Made by a program: the position numbers and the translations under genes. The notes below the pieces were generated by a model. It was given only the letters and a program-made list of their open reading frames with translations. It was not told the origin of the DNA and searched no databases. Of a stretch of DNA of 43,656 nucleotides, positions 20,440-30,395 are shown piece after piece (position 1 is the first letter of the stretch; each line of letters opens with the position of its first letter). Where the stretch lies: the NCBI GenBank assembly GCA_032718475.1, contig JAUCBJ010002452.1:1-43656 (forward strand), in the 5' to 3' direction. This stretch comes from Nemertoderma westbladi. Lineage: Eukaryota > Xenacoelomorpha > Nemertodermatida > Nemertodermatidae.

Positions 20440-21396
20440 TCGCTTACCCCTCTCGCCCCCCTTGCATCCTTTACTTCCAGCATTATATCTACATTCATGA
20501 GATCTCATTTCGAACTCCCAGATGAACCCTACTGTTCTCCTTCCATCTTCCGAATGGGTTCGACATTCCCTCGTTTGGCCATTTACGGTATGAGCGCCTT
20601 GTCCCCTACCCGGTTGTACGGCCTCGTAGATATTCGCTTACCCTCTATCCTCCTCATCCGCTGGGAGCCCTGGTTCACTTAACTCCCTGTGCGCATTCCC
20701 CACCGACATCTGTGGGGCATTTATTGCCCCAGGATTAATATTATTATTATTTATTAAATGTAATGTCGTTACCCCCCCCCCCCCCCCCCCCCCCCCATCC
20801 GTCCGGTTACACCAGTCTTGTGTTTGCCGTCCGGTCCCAGTAAGTGGGTTTAACAAAAGTTTCCATGACCCCTGGTTCTTCATAAATACTTCCCAAACCA
20901 GCCTCACTCTCTGATAAACCCAATTTAGCCAATTCTAATCGGCGCTTTTGTTTCACCTGATACTGCATTAACCCCCTCAACCAGGTATGCATATCATACC
21001 GCATTCTTTTACTGGCTATCCTCTTTCTCTATCCTCTCCAATACTCTGGTCTACCAATGTGTTTTCCCTCTCAACCCTCTTGGCTTCCCTCGCATCTCGC
21101 TCTTTACACTCGCTTGCTTTCCTCGCAGCCCTCTCTCTACACTCTCTCGCCACTTTCTCGGCCCTCTCTTTACATTCTCTCGCTAACTCTCTTTCCCTTT
21201 CTGACAACGCAGTCCCATCATACAACTGCCTTTCTAACTCCTTTTGGTGCAACGCTACCATGTCCAACTGACTCGCCATATCTATTTCTAACACCCTTCT
21301 TGCTTTCGCGGAGGATGTAGCAGACTTTTCGGTTGGGACGGACTCCCGTCGCCTGTCGGTTCTTATACTTCTATCATGTTTACTTGCGGTGCCCAT
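20440..21396 (-). pseudogene. Gag-like coiled-coil remnant, possibly of a BEL/Pao element
   Basis: On the minus strand an ATG at 21396 ('MGTASKHDRSIRTDRRRES') opens 126 codons that become a charged coiled coil of repeated 'xECKERAxx' units (about 21080-21200; Arg/Glu/Ala-rich with regular Cys). It is followed in other frames by 'YDMHTWLRGLMQYQVKQKRR' and by weakly conserved sequence to about 20440, interrupted by a 25-base C run at 20772-20796. BEL/Pao gag proteins often start with such a coiled coil, and the orientation matches the pol at 10123-13213, so it could be the 5' part of that element. No capsid or zinc-knuckle motif was seen. The identification is tentative. Confidence 0.35.
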
Positions 21397-22964
21397 GGTT
21401 CTACACGATGAACGACACCGAATTTGCCGGGTTTACCTCAGACTCGATGTCGTTCGAGCCCACCAATCCCACTAACTTAATCCCTCGCGTATCTATCAAA
21501 TTATCTATCATCATCGTATCTATCAAATTTTGATGAAATCTAACCAAACTTGATACACATGTAGTCTCGCAAAATATTAGAAATTTAGTTTAGTTTAGAA
21601 ATAATATCCGGTGGGTTTCTGGCAAAAATTCAGTAATACCTGACAGCCTGAATACCGGTACAATGCAGCAATGTGGCCTTTGGCAGTGTGGTCAGCCATT
21701 CCAGCATTCAGCATTTCCAGATGGCAAAGTACAGTGTATAAATCTGGTACCATGAGATACCTGTACTCAATACTGTACTGCTCACTGACTATTGCTGTTC
21801 GTGGTAGGCATACAGGCAATGCTGTCTAGACTGGTTTACCCTGCAATCACCGGACAGCTGAATTGCGATATAGCGACTATTCAGCCAACTCCACTGCTGC
21901 AGCAGCCATATCATGTACGGTATGATTCTAAGGTAATCTTATTAAACATGTTTTACATAATTTAATTGTATTTGTATGTTGAATGAAAGGAATCCCTTTT
22001 AATGTTGTCTTCATTTCCGGTTTCTGCTCATGTTTACGGTTTAATTAAGGACTAGGCTGCTACATATTGGTACGACCAAGTGACGGAACAATAGACCTAC
22101 TGCCTATGCTGCTGTGCCTACCAACCAACGGGTCGGCAATGGCAACCATGGAAGTTTTTAAATTATGCTGACTTATAAGGACTGGTGGAAGTGTAACAGA
22201 CTGACAGATTATCAGGTTGTAACAGCTGACCTTTATTTCATGTTCGGGTATCCACTACTGCAATACCCAGCAATGTGTTAGGAATTGTACTCAAACAACT
22301 CACCATCTAGGCCACCGCCTCTATCTGTAGTAATGTCATTGACAACTCCGACTTTTGGAGTATCGTTACCAGTACTGCACTAGTTCTACAGGGAAACTGG
22401 ACTAACTGAGAAGCAAGGACTGGTGAATGCATGGAACTTTTTGAGTAGTTTGACTGTGGACTTCTATGACAACGATGACGATGCCAAGCTGCCAATGCAA
22501 AAGTTAATTTAAAGTGACTCACTCTACCATCACCCAGTGTCCAGCCACATTGCCCTAGACATGTTGCCCTTGACACTGCTCTGAGGTGCCGGGTGCAACA
22601 GCTGCACTGCCCCTGCTAACTTGTGCTCATGTTTATGTCGCCCCAAACTGCCAAATCTATGCAGCGTATTCTGTTGAAGGGCTTCAAACTGTACCCGTAA
22701 TGGTAGGCGGATATACCAGTACAGAATCTATTCGAAGCAAGCGAAAGGCCTAAGTGAAGTGAGATCGGACGGATCATTCTATAGTTAACATATCGTGTTG
22801 GTGTACCAGCCAGCCAGTGGTGTCGGATAATATGGATAGGGACAGATGGGGGGGGGGGGAGGGACATTTGATGCAATAAAAATTCATCCTTCTCCAGGGG
22901 AAAGTGAATGCCAAACAGATCATTATTAAATTTTTATATTGACTTTAGCGGTGGCCGGACTTTA
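21397..22964. other. No gene recognised
   Basis: About 1.6 kb with short frames on both strands but no domain. A duplicated 'tatctatcaaatt' lies at 21490-21530 and a G run at 22850-22858. If the gag-like remnant belongs to an LTR element, its 5' LTR should lie here on the minus strand, but I could not mark LTR borders or a convincing primer-binding site. Confidence 0.4.
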
Positions 22965-23403
22965 GGGGGGGGGGGACTTTTGGGGACGTAAAGTTTGGAA
23001 GCATATAACTTTGTGTGTTGTAATGATATTACTTTAAAGTAAAAAGTTTTAGATACAAAATTTATTCCTCTATCCAAATATGCCACACACTAATGCTGAA
23101 ATATAATATTTATATACTATAATTATGTTTAAATTGATTTCAAATTTATATTAAATTGATTGAATTTTAAATTTCCCGCCTATAATAGTTCAGCAATAAT
23201 ATGACAGTTTCAGAGACAGGTCAGTTTACGAGTCATTTTCATGGTCATAAATAATAATATGAAAATTAATTTTTGTTTTAAGATAAAGAATAATAAATTT
23301 TAGGAAAAGTAACGGAATTTCACTTGCAATAAATGTGGTTTGGCTTTGAACCAAGCAATCAAATAAAGTGCGTCTCCAAAAGTCCCCCCCCCCCCCCCCC
23401 CCC
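22965..23403. mobile_element. MITE with homopolymeric G/C tips
   Basis: The left tip is an 11-base G run followed by ACTTTTGGGGACG (22976-22988). The right tip is CGTCTCCAAAAGT (23371-23383) followed by 20 C. These are inverted repeats with one mismatch (GGGGACG against GGAGACG). The 439-bp body is AT-rich and non-coding. No unambiguous target-site duplication is visible, partly because the tip length is unstable. The superfamily is not assigned. Confidence 0.65.
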
Positions 23404-23870
23404 GGTATGGATAGGGTTAAGGCTGGAGTGCAAATTTGTAGGCAATCGCTACTAGTAGTATACTAATAGTGTCTTTTAGTTTTTGGATGCGCTTAGGTAA
23501 TCACTAGTGTTGTCAATGCAGGGATTTTTGATTTCTGTGATAGAAATCGACTTCGTTTGTGAACCAAAGAGATCTTGCTTAACCTTGGTATTTTTAGTTG
23601 TCGAGTTCTGTGAAGGGACATGCTCTATTTGATATCGTGGAAGCTGGAAGTCTGGAAAATTATAAGCCATTGTGCAAATTTGTAGGTAGGAATTTATAGA
23701 GTGCAAATTTTAAGTAGGATTGTTTCGTTGTGTATCTTTGTTTGTACCATGTTATTGTTGTTAACTGTGGGAGGCCACATCAATTCGTTAACCAGTTCTA
23801 TGATTATTCTACCAGGGTAAATAAATTATAAGCCACAAGAATACTATAAGGCAGTGATTTTTTATGTCCT
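23404..23870. other. No firm gene; small open frame and repeated phrase
   Basis: A minus-strand frame (23476-23706; a probable start at an internal ATG near 23671, 'MAYNFPDFQLPRYQIEHV', would give about 65 residues) has no recognisable domain. The phrase 'tgcaaatttgtagg' occurs at 23429 and 23673 and 'gtgcaaatttt' at 23702. Confidence 0.3.
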
Positions 23871-24185
23871 TTTATTTGACTTTTTTGTCCTCCTTTTTTT
23901 ACGAATTGTGCATAATGACTCTTGTTGTCCCTTTAATGACTTTTGTTGTCCTTTAATGACTTTTTATGTATGTATTTATTCAAACTGTCAGACTGCTGAT
24001 TTCTGGACTGTCAGACAGTGGATTTTAACATCCCTATGCCAAAACATTCAAAATTTGTTCATTTCTGGTCTGTCGGACAGTTGGTTTCACTATGCCTGTG
24101 CCAAAACATTCCATGATTACATGATTTATAGACTATGAGATAGATTTCCATATGCGCCTGTGGTAAAAGACTCTAAATTTAATAG
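23871..24185 (+). repeat. Two small minisatellites
   Basis: At 23878-23965 'gactttt(g)ttgtcctttaat' repeats about three times with a period near 20. At 24000-24180 about three units of ~61 bp share 'atttctgg.ctgtc.gacag.tgg', 'tatgcc.gtgccaaaacatt' and 'aaattt', with declining identity. They lead into the 68-bp satellite. Confidence 0.6.
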
Positions 24186-24229
24186 TTTGTGGTTGTTGTC
24201 GATAATCGATTACCACATGACGTAGCAAA

Positions 24230-25882
24230 ACACTCATTTTATACCCAAAAACAATTACCAATTGATGGAAAGGAGCAGGTTAAGGCCGGATTTTCTAACC
24301 AAAACAATAAACAGTCACTTTACCAAATGAAGGAAAGGAGCAGGTTACAGAGGCGGGCCTTTTTAACCAAAACAATAAACGATCATTTAACTAATTGAGG
24401 GAAAGGAGCAAGGAGCAGGTTACAGAGGCGGGATTTTCTAACCAAAACAATAAGAGCAGTCACTTTACCAAATCAGGGAAAGGAGCAGGTTACAGAGACG
24501 GGATTTTCTAACCAAAACAATAAACGATAACATTAGCAATTGAGATAAAGGAGCAGGTTACATAGGCGGGTTTTTCTAACCAAAACAATAAACAGTCACT
24601 TTACCAAATCAGGGAAAGGAGCAGGTTACAGAGACGGGATTTTCTAACCAAAACAATAAACGATCACTTAACTAATTGAGGGAAAGGAGCAGGTTACAGA
24701 GGCGGGATTTTCTAACCAAAACAATAAACGATTACTTAACTAATTGAGGGAAAGGAGCAGGTTACAGAGGCGGGATTTTCTAACCAAAACAATAAACGAT
24801 CATTTAACTAATTGAGGGAAAGGGGCAGGTTACAGAGGCGGAATTTTCTAACCAAAACAATAAACGATCACTTAACTAATTGAGGGAAAGGAGCAGATTA
24901 CAGAGGCGGGATTTTCTAACCAAAACAATAAACGATCATTTAACTAATTGAGGGAAAGGGGCAGGTTACAGAGGCAGAATTTTCTAACCAAAACAATAAA
25001 CGATCATTTTGTACTAATTGAGGGAAAGGGGCAGGTTACTGAGGCGGGATTTTCTAACCAAAACAATAAACAGTCACTTTAATAAATGAAGGAAAGGAGC
25101 AGGTTACAGAGGCGGGCCTTTCTAACCAAAACAATAAATGGTCACTTTACCAAATCAGGGAAAGGAGCTGGTTACAGAGACGGGACTTTCTAACCAAAAC
25201 AATAAACGATAATTTAACTAATTGAGGGAAAGGGGCAGGTTACAGAGGCGGGAATTTCTAACTAAAACAATAAACAGTCATTTTACTAAATGAAGGAAAG
25301 GGGCAGGTTACAGAGGTGGGCCTTTCTAACCAAAACAATAAACGGTAACTTTACCAAATCAGGGAAAGGAGCAGGTTACAGAGGCGCGATGTTCTAACCA
25401 AAACAATAAACAGTCACGTTACTAAATGAAGGAAAGGAGCAGGTTACAGAGGCGGGCCTTTCTAACCAAAACAATAAACGGTCACTTTACCAAAGCAGGG
25501 AAAGGAGCTGGTTACAGTGACGGGACTTTCTAACCAAAACAATAAACGATAATTTAACTAATTGAGGGAAAGGGGCAGGTTACAGAGGCGGGATTTTCTA
25601 ACTAAAACAATAAACAGTCATTTTACTAAATGAAGGAAAGGGGCAGGTTACAGAGGCGGGCCTTTCTAACCAAAACAATAAATGGTAACTTTACCAAATA
25701 AGGGAAAGGAGCAGGTTACAGAGGCGGGATTTTCTAACCAAAACAATAAACAGTCACTTTACTAAATGAAGGAAAGGAACAGGTTACAGAGGCGGGCCTT
25801 TCTAACCAAAACAATAAACGGTCACTTTACCAATTCAGGGAAAGGAGCAGGTTACAGAGGCGGGATGTTCTAACCAAAACAA
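24230..25882 (+). repeat. 68-bp satellite array with 340-bp higher-order repeat
   Basis: About 24 units of 68 bp built on CCAAAACAATAAAC, a variable middle, GGGAAAGGAGCAGGTTACAG and GGCGGG(A/C)TTTTCTAA. Three variant types are readable: 'cagtcactttac(t)aaatgaagg', '(c/t)ggtcactttaccaaatcaggg' and 'cgat(c/a)atttaactaattgaggg'. In the second half they follow a fixed order of five units (340 bp): the rare variant GGAGCTGGTTACAG recurs at 25167 and 25507, exactly 340 bases apart, and the 'taactaaaac' variant recurs likewise. In the first half the order is simpler. The array stops abruptly after 'ccaaaacaa' at about 25882. There are no unique spacers, so it is not CRISPR-like. Confidence 0.92.
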
Positions 25883-26990
25883 CTGGTCAGCCGGTAGGCC
25901 TATCAGTACCGTATTTAAATGGTAGGCTACACAGTAGGCCTACACAGCAGTACCGGTGCCGGTACCCGTACTAAAATACCTTACCTGCTTATACCTACAT
26001 TTGTACATGCATTACTACAAAATAGTGCTCTATATACTAATACCGGTACTGATAGCCTGAGAGAACAGCAGTAGAGAAACTGGTAGCATGGAACCTAATG
26101 GTAAATTTCTGGAGGACATCAAAAGTAAAAAAAAACTAATACCGGTACTGATAGCCTGTGAGAACAGCAGTAGAGAAACCGGTAGCATGGAACCTAACGG
26201 TAGATTTCTGGAGGACATAAAAAGTAAAAAAAAAGGACAAAAAAAGGATTTAAACGGACAAAAAAAATTACTGCGATACTATAAACTTTGTTGTACTACT
26301 TTGGGTTGGTGAAAAGGATAATCATTCATGGACTGCGTAAGCAAATGACCTGTCTCCAAATTATGGCGTAAATTCCCATGGTATAGCAATGGTGGGGGAT
26401 TGTTTCTACTCCAATGTTGGGGTTTTCTGTTAAATCCTTCTACCCATGAAATAGTAGCTTCGATTTAGCAACCATGGCAAGTAGTTAGTCAAGTAGTCAA
26501 GTGCTGAGACAGATATAATGCCATTGTATTGTTTTTTTGTTATAGTATATTAGATCGTTAATAAATTAAAATATTTATTTAATTATTCCATTGTTCCCGT
26601 CTGTTTTTACATCAATTGGTACTGCTACTGTCCTAGAATCTATCAAGTTTATTATTTCAGAAATGAAGGTTTAGTTTTGATACGAATGGTACGAAGCAAA
26701 CCACCACTAATCATGAATATATTACTGAACCATTTGGATATGAAAGAGTGGAAAATATTCATACAATTCAAATTCCAGATGACATATATGATATATAAAA
26801 CTAAGTCAACCTGCTTCCCAAAAGACACAAGTTACCATAGGACCATATATCGTACAATCATTAATATAACATTATTCATCATACCACCGATTGGTTCTTT
26901 TTGTGATTACAATAAAACAATTTCTTCGATGGCATAAGGGATTAATTATTCAAAGGTGTAAACTTATTCCTCAGACTGAATACCAGATGG
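25883..26990. other. Mostly unassigned; 99-bp tandem duplication
   Basis: 26036-26134 and 26135-26234 are near-identical 99-bp units ('ctaataccggtactgatagc' to 'aaaagtaaaaaaaa'). Because 99 is a multiple of three the frame stays open and encodes 'MEPNG(K/R)FLEDIKSKKK' twice, which I treat as a by-product. Palindromic TACCGGTA and GTAGGCCTAC motifs cluster at 25895-25975. The ~300 bases before 26990 may belong to the BEL/Pao element that starts there, but no motif was recognised. Confidence 0.5.
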
Positions 26991-27142
26991 CAGAGTGACA
27001 ATTAATCCGTTATGTCCAGAAAGAGATATATTCTACTGAGATAGAATGCTGCCTGAGAGGAGGGTCAATTAGGCCAGATAGCCCAATAAAGCTGCACCCG
27101 AGATATGATGATGGAGTACTTCGAACAGATACGAAATTAACT
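26991..27142 (+). pseudogene. BEL/Pao pol fragment, left piece (nest layer 1)
   Basis: The plus strand reads 'LIRYVQKEIYSTEIECCLRG' followed by 'PIKLHPRYDDGVLRTDTKLT'. This is the segment before the integrase zinc finger in BEL/Pao elements, usually 'LI..VQ..F..EI..L' followed by 'L.P..D..GVLRVGGRL'. It stops inside the duplication GATACGAAATTAACT (27128-27142), and the coding sense resumes at 33865 after the LINE nest. Glycine residues of the usual VGGRL are replaced (TDTKL), a sign of decay. Confidence 0.8.
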
Positions 27143-28472
27143 ACTACTACTAAGTCGAGCGAACTCGGACAGTGGAAATGAGATCCTTCCAGGCTTCCCG
27201 ATTCTCCATAGTTGTTGCAATTTCGTTTCTCACAAGCTCAGTATCCCTTTCAAGTTGATCTATATATGTTATGGCCGGTCGTCCGCGACTACGCTTTCCA
27301 TGAGTTGGTTGCCAGAAAAGTATGACCTCATCTTTACTTCACCAGCAGTGCCCACTGAATCTTAATCTGTGTTCACAGAGGGTGGTTGATACAGGTGGTA
27401 TTGTACCATAAAACTCGGCATTTGTCATGTGGTGTCTCCAGCTGATGTTTAGGGCTGCCCTTAGTAGTCTTGTGTAGCAACCATCAATTCGTTGTTCAAG
27501 TGATTTAATCACTGTACAGGTCTCACCCCCGTATAAATATACACTTTCCACTGTGGTTCGAAGGAACTTAGTCTTCAGGTGACTGGGGAGATCTGATTTC
27601 CAGATGGTATCCATTTTTGATAGAGTTATCCAAGCCTTTGCTTTCCTAACTTCTATGTCCTTTTTGCTACTCTCTATCCATGATCCTAGGTACTGGAAGT
27701 CGTCATCCTTCCTTAGTTGATTATTATCAATGGTTGTCAAGCTTCAATCAACATTAAAAGTCATGAATTCGGTCTTGGTAGCATTTATATGTAATCCAAC
27801 CTCCTTAGCAGCCCTCTCCACTATATTTAGTAGAAGCTGTGCATCTGCTAGCGTATTAGAGAGCAGGACCATTGTTGTCATCTTGCCTTGTTTGTCATCC
27901 GCGAAGTCAGTGTCTGTGACTGTAGTTGCCGATATCTACTACTTCTGCGTTCTTGAAGTGTGAATCCCAGATCTTCACCCTTTGTGGCCGTCCTCATAGC
28001 GTAATCCAGTACAATTACAAATAGTAATGGTGCCAATATGTCACCTTGCAGTACGCCAGCCAGGATTGAGAAAAACTCAAGTTTCACCATCTGGTGAGAG
28101 AGTACCTGTGCTTCTGTGTCACAATATAACAATCCAATGCCAGCAACGATTACTTCTGGTATTCCATAAGCTCTTAGGATTTCAAGCATTTTACCTCTAT
28201 GGATGGAGTCGAATGCCTTCTTGAAGTCCACATAAGTCATGACTGTGGGGAGATTCTTTGACTCAATTCCTTCAATCAGTCTCTGTAGTGCAAGTATCTG
28301 AGCTATTGTTGATCTACTTGGACGAAATCCATTTTGGCTCTTACGCAGTAGTTTCTCTATGTGAGGCCTAATCCTATATATAATCATTTTATTGTATATT
28401 TTGGCAGCTACCACAAGCAGACAGATCCCACAATAGTTTGTTGGTATACCGAGGTCTCCTTTCTTGGGGAAA
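27143..28472 (-). pseudogene. RTE-like LINE 'A', 3' part (nest layer 2)
   Basis: Minus strand from high to low coordinates: 'PKKGDLGIPTNYCGICLL' (about 28410-28465); 'AKIYNKMIIYRI', 'KSQNGFRPSRSTIAQILALQ' and 'VDFKKAFDSIHRGKMLEI' (motif A); 'GVLQGDILAPLLFVIVLDYA' (motif B); then 'FADD' (about 27900), followed by a 21-bp in-frame insertion absent from the copy at 41760-42160; 'YLGSWIESS'; and, after a frame change near 27340, the C-terminal 'WQPTHGKRSRGRPAITYI' (about 27265-27318) to a TAG at 27150. A one-base deletion near 27930 breaks the frame. A (TAGTAG..) tail ends it at 27143. The flanking 15-bp duplication (27128-27142 and 33865-33879, two mismatches) gives its borders. The remaining pieces are at 29773-29970 and 33753-33864. 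Confidence 0.88.
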
Positions 28473-28482
28473 GACTTTCAAT

Positions 28483-29762
28483 TCAATATATATTCAATAT
28501 AGTTTATTTTATCCTCAAATGAACAAGTAATACATATTAGATCAACATTCGCACCCCGGCACCATAGATGAGAATGATATTTCTTTGTGGATGAGAATAT
28601 GATGATGGATGTTTTGTGACCAGGTGAGAGTAGCGGTGAATGGAAAATTGTTTAAGGAATGGATGGTATCAAAATAGCGAAGCTAGTAACCTGATACCAA
28701 CCAGAGATGAGATTAATTATATTTTTACATTGAAATATGGTACTTGATTGATGGTGAGGGGGGGGGGGGGGGGGTGGATCAATAAGGTAAGTGGGTGGGG
28801 TGGGGGTTGAAAAGGGGAAATGGATAGGCGGGAGGAGGAGGAGGGCGGGGGAGGGGGGGGGGGGGGGTGCAATGCAAAATGAAATTGTAAATTAAACGAA
28901 AATTGATGGTTCCATATATATGTTCAGTAGGCATGATGGCCTATTTTCCGAGTGTGACATATCACTCACAAAGCAGCATTCAAGCGACGGAACTGGGTGT
29001 ATAAAAGTTGCTATTTCTTAACATAAAGGCTTACTGCATAGATACGAGAAAGTTATGTTTTAAGTGTTTGGAGAAAGACGTTTTCGACATTTTAGATTTA
29101 ATATTGGGATGGTGTTCCATACGGTGGGGCCTAGAAAACTTATAGATATCTGTGTAGATGAAAGACGGAAAAGTGGTGTGTAATAGTTACTGTAAGTAAC
29201 AGAACGAGTGTTGTAGTTATGTACAGTAGAGGTTTTCGTAAAGAGAGCGCCAATGGTTGACGACTTAGTGATAGTGTTATTGTTTATATCATACATAATA
29301 AGTGAAATCTGATGCTTAAATAGGAGATGTAAGGGGAGAATGCCAAGGGATTTGTATAGCGGGCTATTGGAGGACCGAGAGTAACTAAAAGTAATACAAC
29401 GTAGCAGTTTATTAATTTTTGTTCGTAGCGGTTTCAGAGTTGAAGTGTATGTACCACCCCACAAGACTATGCCGTAATGTAAATATGGGTGTACAAGGGT
29501 TAAGTAAAGTTGACGTAGAATTCGGAGTGGAAAAATGTTACGTAATTTATAAAATATTCCAGAAAATATTCCTAATATTCCTAATGTATGTGGGCTTTCC
29601 ATGATAGTTTGCTGTCCACTAGCACTCCTAGAAATTTAGTAACGTTAGTCTGGCGAATGGTTTGCGACGAGATGTGTAGGTTTTGTAAAGTGGAATTGGC
29701 GGTGTTAGAAAATATAGTGTACTCCGTTTTTGAGATATTTAGTCGAGAGATTAGCTTTTGTT
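28483..29762 (-). mobile_element. CR1-like LINE, 5'-truncated, inserted in LINE A (nest layer 3)
   Basis: The minus strand starts inside RT ('SRLNISKTEYTIF', about 29700-29750), continues with 'VTKFLGVLVDSKLSW' and, after a stop, with a 180-codon frame (29060-29602) containing 'HPYLHYGIVLWGG', 'INKLLRC' and 'FLGPTVWNTIP', the standard CR1-type C-terminus ending with a stop at 29060. A 3' UTR of ~580 bp follows, with G runs at 28758-28774 and 28852-28867, and ends in 'tattgaa' tail repeats. GACTTTCAAT (28473-28482) and GACCTTTAAT (29763-29772) form an imperfect target-site duplication. No endonuclease or catalytic RT box is present. Confidence 0.85.
28752..28870 (+). repeat. G-run tract with quadruplex potential
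   Basis: Two long G runs (17 and about 16) are separated by ~80 bases containing many GGG and GGGG blocks ('gggtggggtgggggttg', 'ggaggaggaggagggcgggg'). The tract lies in the 3' UTR of the CR1-like copy and is C-rich on that element's sense strand. Confidence 0.7.
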
Positions 29763-29772
29763 GACCTTTAAT

Positions 29773-29970
29773 CCAAATTGGTGGTGGCTTTTCCCCTTTT
29801 TAACATCCGGTTGCAAACATTCAATAATGGTCTGTTTAGCACTCCTGTTTTCCATACCTTTGCTGGTATTTCATCTAATCCACTCGCTTTATTATTGGAC
29901 ATGCTTTTAATGCTTCTTTGGAGTTCGGCAGGTGTGAAGTCCCCTGTCTCTATAGGTAGTGTCTTGTCAT
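29773..29970 (-). pseudogene. RTE-like LINE 'A', middle piece (nest layer 2)
   Basis: The minus strand reads 'DKTLPIETGDFTPAELQRSI' followed by 'NKASGLDEIPAKVWKTG'. This is the start of a LINE RT domain (typical 'KA.G.D.IP.E..K'), followed by 'LLNVCNRMLKRGK'. It continues logically into 28410-28472 once the CR1-like insertion at 28483-29762 is set aside. The other side continues at 33753, beyond LINE B. The sense and spacing show these are parts of one element. Confidence 0.85.
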
Positions 29971-30395
29971 TTGTCACTTGTCAGGTCAGGTATTCTAGGT
30001 CATTGATCAAGAAAACTTGCCACCTCCATGCAGCATAAAGGAGGTGCCACCTGTAGCTGCATAGACCTTATTACTAGGGCAAATCTGGTCCTGTAACTAG
30101 GACCCCCTTTGTTCTGGAATAAGGACGCCCTTGGTCCTGGATTAAGGACCCATATACTTGGCTGCAGGGGTATATGGCCTGACCAGGCAGATGGTGATCT
30201 ACCAATGGCTGGTCAGGAGTAGAGTGTTCTCATGTCCACTCTGAGAGCACTTCACTGCGACCTGCACCTGGCAGCAAGGGTACAGGGCATGACCCAGCAG
30301 ATGAGCTGCAACAGCCAATGGTGGGTCATGTGCGCCAGAGTAGATATGGGTGATGGGCCTCATATCTGACTCCATTGCAACACCCACCCTGTGGA
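29971..30395 (+). promoter_or_regulatory. LINE B 5' UTR / internal promoter region
   Basis: Contains 'GGTCCTG..n..AGGACC' inverted motifs at 30088-30150 and two diverged ~110-bp tandem units: 30160-30217 ('ctgcaggggtatatggcctgaccaggcagatggt' type) and 30268-30330 ('ggcagcaagggtacagggcatgacccagcagatg' type), both followed by 'caatgg(c/t)(t/g)ggtca(g/t)g'. Repeated 5' units are common in LINE promoters; promoter activity here is inferred. Confidence 0.5.

Noticed and set aside
21400-21480. Primer-binding site at 'tggtgggctcgaacgaca' (minus strand) marking a 5' LTR edge
   Set aside because: The distance from the TTCGA-like core to the 3' CCA equivalent is too short for a tRNA 3' end, and no LTR pair was found.
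22307-22876. Minus-strand frames of 86-89 codons
   Set aside because: No domain, no splice or start context, and a poly-G interruption; likely chance frames.
24230-25882. Regular 68-bp repeats considered as a CRISPR-like array
   Set aside because: Variable parts fall into three recurring types rather than unique spacers, neighbours are animal retroelements, and no cas genes are present. It is a satellite.
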